From assembly GCF_900187125.1 (NCBI RefSeq), contig NZ_LT906468.1, positions 4,340,001 to 4,404,000 on the forward strand: a DNA stretch of 64,000 nt, written 5' to 3'. The notes under the pieces were generated by a model, which was not told where the DNA came from, searched no databases, and worked only from the letters and a program-made list of their open reading frames with translations. A program made the position numbers and the translations under genes. Position 1 is the first letter of the stretch. The number at the start of each line of letters is the position of its first letter. This DNA is from Sphingobacterium mizutaii. Its GTDB lineage: Bacteria > Bacteroidota > Bacteroidia > Sphingobacteriales > Sphingobacteriaceae. This document shows, piece after piece, positions 8,749-17,590 of this stretch.

Positions 8749-9905
8749 TATTTAAGATTTTCTTTCAAGTATTCAATTCCTTTTTTTCTTTCTTCACTGA
8801 CTTTTTCATTAACTCTAAACCAATTAATATCTGAATAAATAATAGAATCTAATTTATTTTTGTCAAAATCAGTAATTAATCTATCCTCAAGCCCAAACAT
8901 TCTTAATAATGATTCAAAACGAGCCAACCCTCTTCCTTGATTACCAATAGCTATAAATGGTACATTATTTAAAATAGAAAAAACTGTACCATGAAATGAG
9001 TCAGTGATTACAAATTTAGCTTTTTCAAACGCTGTTAACCACATTAATGGATGAGGGAAGACAAAATCATCAATATTTTTAGAATCTATTTTTCCATCGT
9101 TAATATTTTTTTTAGGTAACACCTCAAATGATTCAAAATTTAGCCTACTTTTAACATAATCAATTATATCCTTTTTAAATAAAGTTTTATCTAAGACATA
9201 AATATTAAGCTCTTTTAAACCATCAAATTTGCTTTGACTATTATCAATCAACTTCTTATAATTATCAGGGCTTAGTAACATAGTCGGATCAACCACATGA
9301 GTAGAATTAAGTGCAAAATAATTTTTTACTAGTTCAACTCCAGAATCTTCTCTAACACTGATAGAATCAAATTTTGAAGCAAGATCCCTGCATTTTTTAG
9401 TTTCAACTTCAGTGAATTCCCACTCTGAAACTCCAAAAGAAACAGCATAAGTTATTCTTTTGATATTTTTTTGGTTTTCAGCAAAATCTAGGAAATAATT
9501 ATAAATATCAGGTGAATACTTTGGCCTCCAACTTTGATCACTTCCTACGACATATCCATAAAATCCTTGACTATTTAACAAATTCATTTGTTTTTTAGAT
9601 GTTATTCTAGGTGATAGATTCGGAATAAATTTTTTAATAAAAGAAGCTGTATTTTTAGAAATATATTTACTCTGATTTTTACTTAAGAGAGCTTTTTTAT
9701 TAATTTTTCTCCCTGTAAGAAAACTTTTTAAAAGAGAAAACTTTTTTCTTATTTCACTTGTAACAATTTGCCTATTTATCACGACTACATCATAACCTAG
9801 AGACTCCAATACTTCTTTTAATGCATATGCTTGAAATAATCCACCATAGTTGTCATGAAGTGGTTGTGTCAATATCCCTATTTTCTTTTTCATATTATTT
9901 GCCAA
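8748..9905 (-). CDS. Polysaccharide pyruvyl transferase family protein (CsaB/WcaK-like)
   Basis: A 385-residue member of the PS_pyruv_trans family, which transfers pyruvate from phosphoenolpyruvate to a sugar as a ketal. It begins with a KIGILTQPLHDNYGG-like glycine-rich segment. It has YVVGSDQSWRP near residue 110 and the C-terminal DSFHGTVFS signature near 298-306. Pyruvylation would add negative charge to the polymer. The annotated ATG at 9905 overlaps the previous gene by 11 bases. A second ATG at 9893 (fifth codon) would remove the overlap and gives the more usual N-terminus MKKKIGIL. It lies next to the F420-dehydrogenase-beta-like gene, a pairing common in such loci. Confidence 0.92.
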   Translation of the reverse strand: MANNMKKKIGILTQPLHDNYGGLFQAYALKEVLESLGYDVVVINRQIVTSEIRKKFSLLKSFLTGRKINKKALLSKNQSKYISKNTASFIKKFIPNLSPRITSKKQMNLLNSQGFYGYVVGSDQSWRPKYSPDIYNYFLDFAENQKNIKRITYAVSFGVSEWEFTEVETKKCRDLASKFDSISVREDSGVELVKNYFALNSTHVVDPTMLLSPDNYKKLIDNSQSKFDGLKELNIYVLDKTLFKKDIIDYVKSRLNFESFEVLPKKNINDGKIDSKNIDDFVFPHPLMWLTAFEKAKFVITDSFHGTVFSILNNVPFIAIGNQGRGLARFESLLRMFGLEDRLITDFDKNKLDSIIYSDINWFRVNEKVSEERKKGIEYLKENLK

Positions 9906-11229
9906 ATAAGAGAGTTTTTATCTTATTAAATTTGTGATAGTACTTTGTTAATTTGGTAAGTTTCTCCCTGTCTTTTCTAATTCTCTGATTGAATTCTGTT
10001 AAATTTTTAGAATCTTTCCAGAATTCAAGACTTAATTTTCTTACCTTCATTCTTTGATTTTGTACCCATTTAAAATAAAACGGAATATCTTGAAATAATC
10101 GAGTCCTTTTAAACGGAATTAATAAACCTTTCTTTTGTAACTTTTCAACTCTATATTTTAATCCATAATTTCTATGGTTATAACTACCTCTTTGTGAAAA
10201 GATTATTTCATTTTCATTCGCTTCCTTTACGTTTAGGTTATCTTGAAAAATTCCATCCTTTATTATTTGATCCGCCAAAGGACTTCTTGTAATAATTATA
10301 CTATTGCCTAATCCTTCATGATAATATGGTTCTATCCAAGCATCTCCTAAGGAAATATCAGCTAACTCAGTTGTAACATCATCACAAAAATCACAAGCAT
10401 GGTTTTTGAATAAACCTGATCCCCACATATCACCTACTTTTTTCATTCTCATTTTGTGAAAATTATTTGCAGAATCAAAAGCTCCAAACGAATAATTAGA
10501 GGAAATTGAATTTGCGTCTTTCAGTCTATATTCTTGATTATGATATAAACCTTTAATACCAGCACTTTGAGCTAAAAAATCAGTATAAAATTTGCTTTTT
10601 AACCCCCCACAAATAATCCCAATTAAAAAAGGTATTTTCGCTTTCAATTCCGGTTCATAAAATTGTTTCAACCTAAGGGCTTTAATGAAACACGCTACAC
10701 CTGCAATACCTACAGTACCATCTACAGAATTAATTATATCAAATAACCCATCCATTGATACAGGTATATATCTCGTTTTTGATTGAGAAATGATGTCTTC
10801 TGTATTTTTAAACAACTGATATTCATAAGTACCATTTACTTCTTTAACAACAAAAAGATTTGTAACTACCCTTTTACTCAAAAGTGATTTAAAAACGTAA
10901 GTAGCAAGACCTCCTGAAGATGATGTTATTCTAAATTCTTTTGAATATCCTATGTAAGTATTTATGTATTTACCAAGTTTATTATTGAATTTTGTTGAAT
11001 CTGCTAAAAATATTTCAGCAATATTGTCTTCATCTCTTACAATTTCTTCTGGGATTGGATTAAATGGACAAAGTTTTAATGCATCATCGGTATTATGAAT
11101 ATCTTCATATTCTGGTACTAAAAAACCATCCTTATTCCATACCATTTTAGAATTTTTGATTTTAGAGGTACAAACTCCGCAACCAGTACATAAATCATTT
11201 TTTACTATGTCCTTAATAGTAGGTTTCAT
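9895..11229 (-). CDS. Coenzyme F420 hydrogenase/dehydrogenase beta-subunit family protein with 4Fe-4S site
   Basis: A 444-residue protein. The N-terminal ferredoxin-like cluster motif C14-x2-C17-x2-C20 is followed by C54-P. The FrhB-type N- and C-terminal domains follow, including the ITSSSGGLATY segment near 104-114 and a second CDFCDD cysteine group near 275. In F420 hydrogenases this fold carries flavin and iron-sulfur clusters. In polysaccharide loci its reaction is not established, and F420 itself is unlikely to be the cofactor here. It is encoded directly before the pyruvyl transferase and overlaps the flippase gene by 4 bases, so a redox step on a sugar or in linkage to pyruvylation is plausible but unproven. 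Confidence 0.9.
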   Translation of the reverse strand: MKPTIKDIVKNDLCTGCGVCTSKIKNSKMVWNKDGFLVPEYEDIHNTDDALKLCPFNPIPEEIVRDEDNIAEIFLADSTKFNNKLGKYINTYIGYSKEFRITSSSGGLATYVFKSLLSKRVVTNLFVVKEVNGTYEYQLFKNTEDIISQSKTRYIPVSMDGLFDIINSVDGTVGIAGVACFIKALRLKQFYEPELKAKIPFLIGIICGGLKSKFYTDFLAQSAGIKGLYHNQEYRLKDANSISSNYSFGAFDSANNFHKMRMKKVGDMWGSGLFKNHACDFCDDVTTELADISLGDAWIEPYYHEGLGNSIIITRSPLADQIIKDGIFQDNLNVKEANENEIIFSQRGSYNHRNYGLKYRVEKLQKKGLLIPFKRTRLFQDIPFYFKWVQNQRMKVRKLSLEFWKDSKNLTEFNQRIRKDREKLTKLTKYYHKFNKIKTLLFGK

Positions 11230-12749
11230 TTTTTTATGAGTTTAGATTTTAGACTTAAAAAAAACATCTTTTCATCCTTATTAATACCAAAAAAATATAT
11301 TAGTCCTATTAAAATAAGTACAATTAAAATTGTATAACAAAATATTGAAAAAAAATTGTTGTAATTGATGATATCTTGCATTTTTATCAAAATCAAAACT
11401 ATTAACGAACTAACAATAATCACTCGTAATAAAACGGTTCTAATAAATATTAAATAATTAAAATTTATTACTTTTTTTAAAAAATAAATTCGGAATAAAA
11501 GAGATAATATTGAAATAACTCCTGAAATAATAAAAATAACCCAAGGAGAATTGAATTGTGAAAATTTTAAAAACAAAAATGATAAAGGCATATTTAAAAA
11601 AACCAATGAGCCAACAACTAATTGATACATTTTAATACGTCCAGTAGCTTGTATGCCTGTCATTAATGACCCTGAAAGTGAATCTATCGAAATATTAATA
11701 AGACTGATTGAAATGAATATATTTGTATATTCAGGTGGGGTTCCCAACCAAACTTTTAAGAGCCAATCCAAATTCAATAGAATTGGAACAACCAATATTA
11801 AAGTTAAAAAAAATGAAAATTTTGAACTTTTTAACATTAAATTTTGCATTCCGTTGATGTTACTTTTTGCATAATTAATTGTTATTTGAGGGTTAACTGC
11901 ATTTTGAAAACTATTAATAAACATTTGAACAGCACTCTGTACTTGCATTGTTAGACCATAAGATGCATTAACCATTGTTCCGAAAAATATGTTTAAAACA
12001 ACATTATTCCCTTGATTTCTAGCAATAGATGCTAGATTACCAAATAAATTCCATCCAGAATAAAATAGTAATTCTTTAAAATAAATAGGATCATAATTTA
12101 AAGAAATTTTGCTTTCTTGAAAGTTTTTTCTACAGTAAATTTGATAAATTGCTCTAATGATAAAAGCTACTAAAAAAGTTAAAATTGAAAAAATTATTAA
12201 TTTGTCATCATTGAAAAATACTAACACATATACTATAATTAGTTTTAGAATTGCTTCTAAGATACTAACATAAGCATAAATACCCATTCTTTCTCTAGCA
12301 AAAATTAAGGCATTGTAGGGTACTTGGATAACATTTAAAATAAAAGTCAAAATTGAAAATTGATAAACAATATTTACTGCTACAACTCTGTTCTTTGGAA
12401 AAACCATGACGTTATTTATATACCATAATCCAACTGTCTCAGCTAATAAAAGAATCAATAACGCTATACCTACATGTATAATAAAAGCAGAACTAAAAGT
12501 TTTTTTTAAATCTTCAAAATTATTTTTACCTATATCAATTGCTAGATACCTTTGAGTAGAAGTTGCCATAGCTGCATTAAAGAAACCTAACATTGCAACT
12601 ATTCCTCCAACCAAACTGTATATACCGTAATCAGATATCCCTAATTGTTCTAAAACGATTCTTGATGTATATAAAGTAACCCCTAATATCAAGATCATTC
12701 TTATATATAAGAAAAAAGTGTTTTTTGCTATGCGATTAGAATTAGACAT
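11226..12749 (-). CDS. Oligosaccharide flippase, Wzx-like
   Basis: A 507-residue membrane protein with about 12 to 14 hydrophobic segments, of the polysaccharide-synthase/MOP superfamily. The N-terminus shows the typical ISDYGIYSLVGGIVAMLGFFN pattern in the first helices and ATSTQRYLA near residue 65. It would flip the undecaprenyl-linked repeat unit across the inner membrane for the Wzy polymerase encoded at 3276-4607. It overlaps the next gene by 4 bases and follows the TviB-like gene by 7. Confidence 0.92.
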   Translation of the reverse strand: MSNSNRIAKNTFFLYIRMILILGVTLYTSRIVLEQLGISDYGIYSLVGGIVAMLGFFNAAMATSTQRYLAIDIGKNNFEDLKKTFSSAFIIHVGIALLILLLAETVGLWYINNVMVFPKNRVVAVNIVYQFSILTFILNVIQVPYNALIFARERMGIYAYVSILEAILKLIIVYVLVFFNDDKLIIFSILTFLVAFIIRAIYQIYCRKNFQESKISLNYDPIYFKELLFYSGWNLFGNLASIARNQGNNVVLNIFFGTMVNASYGLTMQVQSAVQMFINSFQNAVNPQITINYAKSNINGMQNLMLKSSKFSFFLTLILVVPILLNLDWLLKVWLGTPPEYTNIFISISLINISIDSLSGSLMTGIQATGRIKMYQLVVGSLVFLNMPLSFLFLKFSQFNSPWVIFIISGVISILSLLFRIYFLKKVINFNYLIFIRTVLLRVIIVSSLIVLILIKMQDIINYNNFFSIFCYTILIVLILIGLIYFFGINKDEKMFFLSLKSKLIKK

Positions 12750-12756
12750 TCCCTAA

Positions 12757-14040
12757 TTAAAGTTTAGCATTAACCTCAAATGGTAAAATTCCTTTAACAT
12801 CATAGACTATAGCATTATCCTTTTTAAATTTATCCAAGTCTAATTCCAAAAATTCCTTGTGTGCCACTCCCAAAACAATAGCATCAAACTTATCGGAAGG
12901 GATATTTGTTGTACTCTTTATGTTATATTCATGATTTACTTCCGAAGGATTTGCCCATGGATCATAAGTTGAAACTTCAATTCCATAATCTTCCAAAGCA
13001 TTTATAACGTCAACTATTTTGGTGTTTCTAACATCTGGGCAATTTTCTTTAAATGTTACGCCTAACATTAATAAATTTGAACCATTCACATTTATACCTT
13101 TTTTAATCATGGTTTTAACAACTTGTGAGGCTACATATTCACCCATTGAATCATTCAGTCTTCTTCCTGCTAGAATAATTTCTGGGTGATAACCATGTTC
13201 TTGAGCTTTCTGAGCCAAATAATATGGATCAACACCTATACAATGGCCTCCAACTAATCCTGGTTTAAAAGGCAAAAAGTTCCATTTAGTACCTGCAGCT
13301 TCCAGAACTGCATGAGTATCAATTTCAAGAATATTGAAGATTTTTGCCAATTCATTTACAAAAGCAATATTGATATCACGTTGTGAATTTTCAATAACTT
13401 TGGCTGCCTCTGCAACTTTAATAGCAGGGGCTAAGTGAGTTCCTGCAGTAATTACAGATTTATACACCTCATCAACTTCTTTTCCGATTTCTGGAGTTGA
13501 ACCTGAAGTCACTTTTAATATTTTTTCAACCGTATGCTGCTTATCTCCTGGATTAATTCTTTCCGGTGAATAACCAGCAAAGAAATCCACATTAAATTTT
13601 AATCCTGAAACTTTTTCTAAAACTGGGATACATTCTTCTTCAGTTACTCCTGGGTAAACTGTGGATTCATATACAACAATATCTCCTTTTTTTAAAACTT
13701 TACCTACAGTTTCAGAAGCTTTATAAAGAGGAGTTAGATCAGGTCTATTATGTTTGTCAACTGGAGTAGGAACAGTAACTACATAAAAATTTGCATCCTC
13801 AATATCTGAAAGAATATTAGAACAGAATAATCCATTAACTTGATTATTGAATGGATTTTCCTTAACCAAAACAGATTGAAGAACATCATCTTCAACTTCT
13901 AATGTTAAGTCTTTTCCAGATCTTAATTCATCAATTCTTTTTTGGTTAATATCAAAACCTAATACAGGATATTTTGTAGCAAACAAACGTGCTAAAGGCA
14001 ATCCCACATAACCTAATCCGATAACTGCTATATTTTTCAT
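12757..14040 (-). CDS. UDP-N-acetylhexosamine 6-dehydrogenase (TviB/WbpA-type)
   Basis: A 427-residue nucleotide-sugar dehydrogenase. IAVIGLGYVGLPLA at residues 4-17 binds NAD, and VTVPTPVDK is near 90. The catalytic cysteine lies in GLVGGHCIGVDPYYLA near residue 260, and FKENCPDVRNTK follows in the C-terminal domain. Enzymes of this group oxidise UDP-GlcNAc or UDP-GalNAc to the uronic acid in two NAD-dependent steps. The next upstream gene is a TviC/WbpP-like epimerase, so the pair probably makes UDP-GalNAcA. UDP-ManNAc dehydrogenase (WecC) is less likely because no WecB-like 2-epimerase is seen. Confidence 0.92.
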   Translation of the reverse strand: MKNIAVIGLGYVGLPLARLFATKYPVLGFDINQKRIDELRSGKDLTLEVEDDVLQSVLVKENPFNNQVNGLFCSNILSDIEDANFYVVTVPTPVDKHNRPDLTPLYKASETVGKVLKKGDIVVYESTVYPGVTEEECIPVLEKVSGLKFNVDFFAGYSPERINPGDKQHTVEKILKVTSGSTPEIGKEVDEVYKSVITAGTHLAPAIKVAEAAKVIENSQRDINIAFVNELAKIFNILEIDTHAVLEAAGTKWNFLPFKPGLVGGHCIGVDPYYLAQKAQEHGYHPEIILAGRRLNDSMGEYVASQVVKTMIKKGINVNGSNLLMLGVTFKENCPDVRNTKIVDVINALEDYGIEVSTYDPWANPSEVNHEYNIKSTTNIPSDKFDAIVLGVAHKEFLELDLDKFKKDNAIVYDVKGILPFEVNAKL

Positions 14041-14077
14041 TAATTGGATTTTTATTTATTGATTTTAGTAGTTAGTA

Positions 14078-15046
14078 TTATTTTAAATTATCCCAATACC
14101 ATTTAGTTGCTTCCTTTAAACCTTCTTTAATCACATGGCTTGGTTCATAACCCAAAAGTTTTTTTGCTTTTTCCACAGACGCTAATGAATGTGGTATATC
14201 ACCTTGCCTATTTGGTCCATGAATAACATCAACATTCGCAATCTCTGAATCATATTCAGTTAAAAATTCTTTTAGGTATCCTACCAATTGATTTAATGTT
14301 GTTCTATCTCCTACAGCAGTATTATAAACGGTATTAATAGCATCCGGATTTTCAGTTAGCATAGCTCTTTCATTCATCTGAATTACATTATCTATATAAG
14401 TAAAATCTCTAGAATAATCGCCGGCTCCATTAATTACTGGGCTTTCATGATTCATAAATTTCTTTACAAACAAAGGAATAACTGCTGCATACGCTCCATT
14501 AGGATCTTGCCTTCTACCAAAAACATTAAAATATCTTAAACCAATCGTTTCAATTCCGTAGGTTTTTGAGAAAATTTCTGCGTAGAGTTCGTTTACATAT
14601 TTGGTAATTGCATAAGGGGATAATGGTTTTCCAATTTTTTCTTCCACTTTAGGAAGTGATTCAGAATCTCCATAGGTTGAAGAAGATGCCGCATAAATAA
14701 AACGCTTGACATTCGCATCCCTAGCGGCAACAAGCATATTTAGAAACCCAGAAACATTCACCTCATTTGAAGTTTGTGGATCCTTAATAGAACGAGGCAC
14801 TGATCCTAAAGCAGCTTGATGTAAAACATAATCAACACCTTGAACTGCCTTTTCACAATCAGCTGTATTACGGATATCACCTTCAATCAATTCAAAATTT
14901 GGATTCCCTTCATGTTGAACCAAATTATGTCTATGTCCGGTTGCAAAATTATCCAATACGACAACTTGATGACCTTTTCCTAAAAAATATTCAGTAAGAT
15001 TTGAACCGATAAAACCCGCCCCTCCGGTAATTAATATTTTACTCAT
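14078..15046 (-). CDS. UDP-N-acetylglucosamine 4-epimerase-like SDR (TviC/WbpP-type)
   Basis: A 322-residue extended short-chain dehydrogenase. ITGGAGFIGSNL at residues 5-16 is the NAD motif, AASSSTYGDSESLP near 120 includes the catalytic serine/threonine, and YAITK near 147-151 holds the active-site tyrosine and lysine. RYFNVFGRRQDPNGAYAAVIP is the hallmark of the WbpP/TviC subgroup that interconverts UDP-GlcNAc(A) and UDP-GalNAc(A). It stands before the TviB-like dehydrogenase in the operon, with a 37-base gap. Confidence 0.92.
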   Translation of the reverse strand: MSKILITGGAGFIGSNLTEYFLGKGHQVVVLDNFATGHRHNLVQHEGNPNFELIEGDIRNTADCEKAVQGVDYVLHQAALGSVPRSIKDPQTSNEVNVSGFLNMLVAARDANVKRFIYAASSSTYGDSESLPKVEEKIGKPLSPYAITKYVNELYAEIFSKTYGIETIGLRYFNVFGRRQDPNGAYAAVIPLFVKKFMNHESPVINGAGDYSRDFTYIDNVIQMNERAMLTENPDAINTVYNTAVGDRTTLNQLVGYLKEFLTEYDSEIANVDVIHGPNRQGDIPHSLASVEKAKKLLGYEPSHVIKEGLKEATKWYWDNLK

Positions 15047-15061
15047 TTATAGTATTATTTG

Positions 15062-15541
15062 CTAATTATTATTCTTTTGATTCTCCTTATCCGCAACAAT
15101 CTTCCTTAATCCAGAGCTTGAAAATCTATGGTCTCTACTATTAAAATATAATTCGATGCCTTTATCTTCGCAGTATTTTCTACCTGTAAAATCTCTATCC
15201 TTATATTCATCCCCTACAATCCTGACATCAAGCTTAAAAGACCTCAATATATCTTCCAGATCTTGTTCAGTAGAATAAGGAACAATTTCATCTACATAAA
15301 TGCACCCCCTTAATTGAATATATCTTTCAACCACGGTCTGTGTTGGTGCATTTTTTTCAGGACGGTCCAAGGTAGGGTCCATTTGCAGTCCACAGATCAA
15401 ATAATCGCATTGGCGTTTAGCTTCTGCCAACATCATAATATGTCCGGCATGCAATAGATCAAAAGTAGAGAAAGTTATACCTACTCTTGGCCCTGGATTA
15501 TAGTCTTGATGTTTTACATCAATGTTTTTTTGCTCTTTCAT
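15062..15541 (-). CDS. Nucleotidyltransferase of the glycerol-3-phosphate cytidylyltransferase (TagD-like) family, copy A
   Basis: A 159-residue single-domain enzyme with the HxGH motif of the nucleotidyltransferase superfamily (LLHAGHIMMLAEAK near residues 29-42) and the ISSS-like FSSSGLRK signature near the C-terminus. Relatives activate glycerol-3-phosphate or heptose phosphates with CTP or ATP; the substrate here is unknown. It lies between ugd and the TviC-like gene. A paralogue at 20128-20607 shares 101 consecutive identical residues with it, although the DNA is clearly different. Confidence 0.9.
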   Translation of the reverse strand: MKEQKNIDVKHQDYNPGPRVGITFSTFDLLHAGHIMMLAEAKRQCDYLICGLQMDPTLDRPEKNAPTQTVVERYIQLRGCIYVDEIVPYSTEQDLEDILRSFKLDVRIVGDEYKDRDFTGRKYCEDKGIELYFNSRDHRFSSSGLRKIVADKENQKNNN

Positions 15542-15560
15542 ATATGGAAAATATTAGTTT

Positions 15561-16940
15561 TTACTCACCTATAGCATAGTAAACAAATCCCAAACTCTCA
15601 AGTTTCTGTTTATCCAGAAGCTTTCGCCCATCAAATATAAATGCGGGTTTTTTCATAGATTCTTTGATTCTTTTCCAATCAAGGTCCTTGAATTCATCCC
15701 ATTCTGTAAGAATTGCCAAACCATGGGCATCCTTTGCAACCTCATAGGGGTCATTGATCACCTTTAACAATTCTTTAATTTCATCTGCACTTCTTGTAGC
15801 AAGGTAATCCAGATCCTTATAGATCTGATTTTCCTGAACTTTTGGATCGTATACTGAAATCTGTGCTTGCTCATCCAGTAAATGGTCTGCAACATATATG
15901 GCGGCAGATTCTCTTGTATCATTAGTGTTTTTCTTGAAAGCCCAACCAAGGAAAGCAATTTTTTTGCCATTAACCGTATTGTACATCGATTGGATGATCT
16001 TTTCTGCAAATCTTGTCTTTTGATGGTCGTTGATCAAGATCACTTGTTCCCAGTAATCAGCGACTTCGTTCAGATTATAGGATCGAGCGATATAGACCAG
16101 GTTAAGCAGGTCTTTCTGAAAACAAGAACCGCCAAAACCTACAGATGCCTTCAAAAACTTTGAACCGATCCTGGAATCCTGTCCTATGGCATGTGCAACC
16201 TCGTCCACATTCGCTCCCGTAACCTCGCATAGTTCCGAAATCGAATTGATCGATGAAACACGTTGCGCCAAAAAGGCATTTGCAACCAATTTGGACAGTT
16301 CCGAAGACCATAGGTTGGTACTGATAATCCTTTCAGTGGGAACCCAAGCTTCATAGATTGATTTCAGGGCATTGATAGCTTCCGGATCTTCACCTCCGAT
16401 CAGAATCCGATCAGGATTATGTAAATCTGGAATTGCAGTACCTTCAGCTAAAAACTCTGGATTCGACAATACATGAAACTGTATGCCTTTTCCTGTATGG
16501 TCCAATATACTTTTGATCGTAGCGGCAGTCCTGACGGGAATTGTTGATTTTTCAACTATGATCTTCGAAGATGTTGCAACTTCCGCAATCTGTCTGGCAC
16601 ATAGCTCAATAAACTTAAGATCTGCGGCCTGGCCCTTTCCCTTCCCGTACGTTTTTGTAGGGGTATTTACCGAAATAAAGATCATATCGCCCTCAGAGAT
16701 AGCTTTTTCAATTTCGGTAGAAAAAAACAGGTTACGTCCCCTTGCCTCCTTAACAACTGTGTCAAGTCCGGGCTCATAAACTGGAAGTTCCTCTAAATTT
16801 TCTGAATTCCAAGCTTCAATGCGCGCTGCATTCAAGTCAACGACCGTTACCTGGATATTTGGATTTTTCTGAGCAATGACAGACATCGTCGGTCCCCCAA
16901 CATATCCTGCTCCTATACATGTAATCTTCTTGATTTCCAT
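15561..16940 (-). CDS. ugd: UDP-glucose 6-dehydrogenase
   Basis: A 459-residue enzyme that oxidises UDP-glucose to UDP-glucuronate with two NAD. ITCIGAGYVGGPTM at about residues 6-19 is the NAD-binding motif. VNTPTKTYGKGKG near 90 and SVGFGGSCFQKDLLNLVY, with the catalytic cysteine near residue 274, mark the long, animal-like form of the enzyme rather than the short TuaD form. It is less AT-rich than the genes to its left and is the first enzyme gene after the regulator, with a 45-base gap. It supplies the uronic acid that makes the polymer acidic. Confidence 0.95.
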   Translation of the reverse strand: MEIKKITCIGAGYVGGPTMSVIAQKNPNIQVTVVDLNAARIEAWNSENLEELPVYEPGLDTVVKEARGRNLFFSTEIEKAISEGDMIFISVNTPTKTYGKGKGQAADLKFIELCARQIAEVATSSKIIVEKSTIPVRTAATIKSILDHTGKGIQFHVLSNPEFLAEGTAIPDLHNPDRILIGGEDPEAINALKSIYEAWVPTERIISTNLWSSELSKLVANAFLAQRVSSINSISELCEVTGANVDEVAHAIGQDSRIGSKFLKASVGFGGSCFQKDLLNLVYIARSYNLNEVADYWEQVILINDHQKTRFAEKIIQSMYNTVNGKKIAFLGWAFKKNTNDTRESAAIYVADHLLDEQAQISVYDPKVQENQIYKDLDYLATRSADEIKELLKVINDPYEVAKDAHGLAILTEWDEFKDLDWKRIKESMKKPAFIFDGRKLLDKQKLESLGFVYYAIGE

Positions 16941-16985
16941 TGTTGAATTACCGAGTGATAATTGGCCTACACCAATTTACAGTTT

Positions 16986-17498
16986 TCAATTTTCTTTCTG
17001 ATACAGAATTATCTGCCCATTCACTTCTTTTGGCCTTTCGAGATAAATCTTGATCCTCTTGCCCAACAGTTTCTCGGTTTTGCCGCTAACCTGCAATAAA
17101 TATGCCGAATCTATTTCCTTTCCCGATATCAATATTTCTATAATCCCTGAATCCACTCCATTTGCATAATCCCCCAAAAGTGAAACCTGCTCCACGTCCC
17201 CTGTCCTTTCGATCACATGGTCGATTGCCTGGTCAATGCCCAGGAAGGTGCGCACCAAATCCTGCAAACTCTGGAAAAGAGGATGTTCCACATTTGCTCG
17301 ATAATAGATTTTGTTGTTTTCTTGGGACTTGATCAGGTATCCAGCGTCTGAGAGCTGGTTGAGCTCCTTTCGGATTGAATTGGTCGATTCATTGAATTCT
17401 TCAGCGATTCCCCGCAGGTACCCCTTATTGGTCGAGCTTACGAAAAACTTGATCAGTAGTTTCAGTCGGGTCTTGGAAGTGATAAGTGAATCTAGCAT
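16986..17498 (-). CDS. Winged-helix transcriptional regulator at the head of the polysaccharide operon
   Basis: A 170-residue protein. The first about 75 residues form a winged helix-turn-helix of the ArsR/MarR-like type (LITSKTRLKLLIKFF, then GYLRGIAEEFNESTNSIRKEL as the recognition region). The rest (about 80-170) resembles a minimal nucleotidyltransferase-like fold (SLLGDYANGVDSGIIEILI). Genes of this kind commonly open polysaccharide loci in Sphingobacteriaceae. I chose ATG at 17498. A longer reading would start at a TTG that is itself part of a consensus -7 promoter box at 17517-17524. It probably controls the operon downstream of it; this is inference from position. Confidence 0.85.
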   Translation of the reverse strand: MLDSLITSKTRLKLLIKFFVSSTNKGYLRGIAEEFNESTNSIRKELNQLSDAGYLIKSQENNKIYYRANVEHPLFQSLQDLVRTFLGIDQAIDHVIERTGDVEQVSLLGDYANGVDSGIIEILISGKEIDSAYLLQVSGKTEKLLGKRIKIYLERPKEVNGQIILYQKEN

Positions 17499-17516
17499 AC
17501 TATTAAAAGCGAGCAA

Positions 17517-17524
17517 CAAAAGTA
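17517..17524 (-). promoter_or_regulatory. Promoter -7 box for the polysaccharide operon
   Basis: On the minus strand this reads TACTTTTG, a match to the Bacteroidota -7 consensus TAnnTTTG. Twenty bases further upstream is CTTG (plus-strand CAAG at 17545-17548), a near match to the -33 TTTG. The ATG of the winged-helix gene follows 18 bases after the box. This is the best-supported promoter for the whole 17 kb operon. Confidence 0.6.
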
Positions 17525-17590
17525 CTCATAGCTTTCCATAATATCAAGAATATAATTACCTAACGAAAAACTTAACAATTTAATAACAGG

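Noticed and set aside
15764..16779. Several frames of 60 to 100 codons on both strands within ugd
   Set aside because: They are alternative-frame readings of ugd with no family features.
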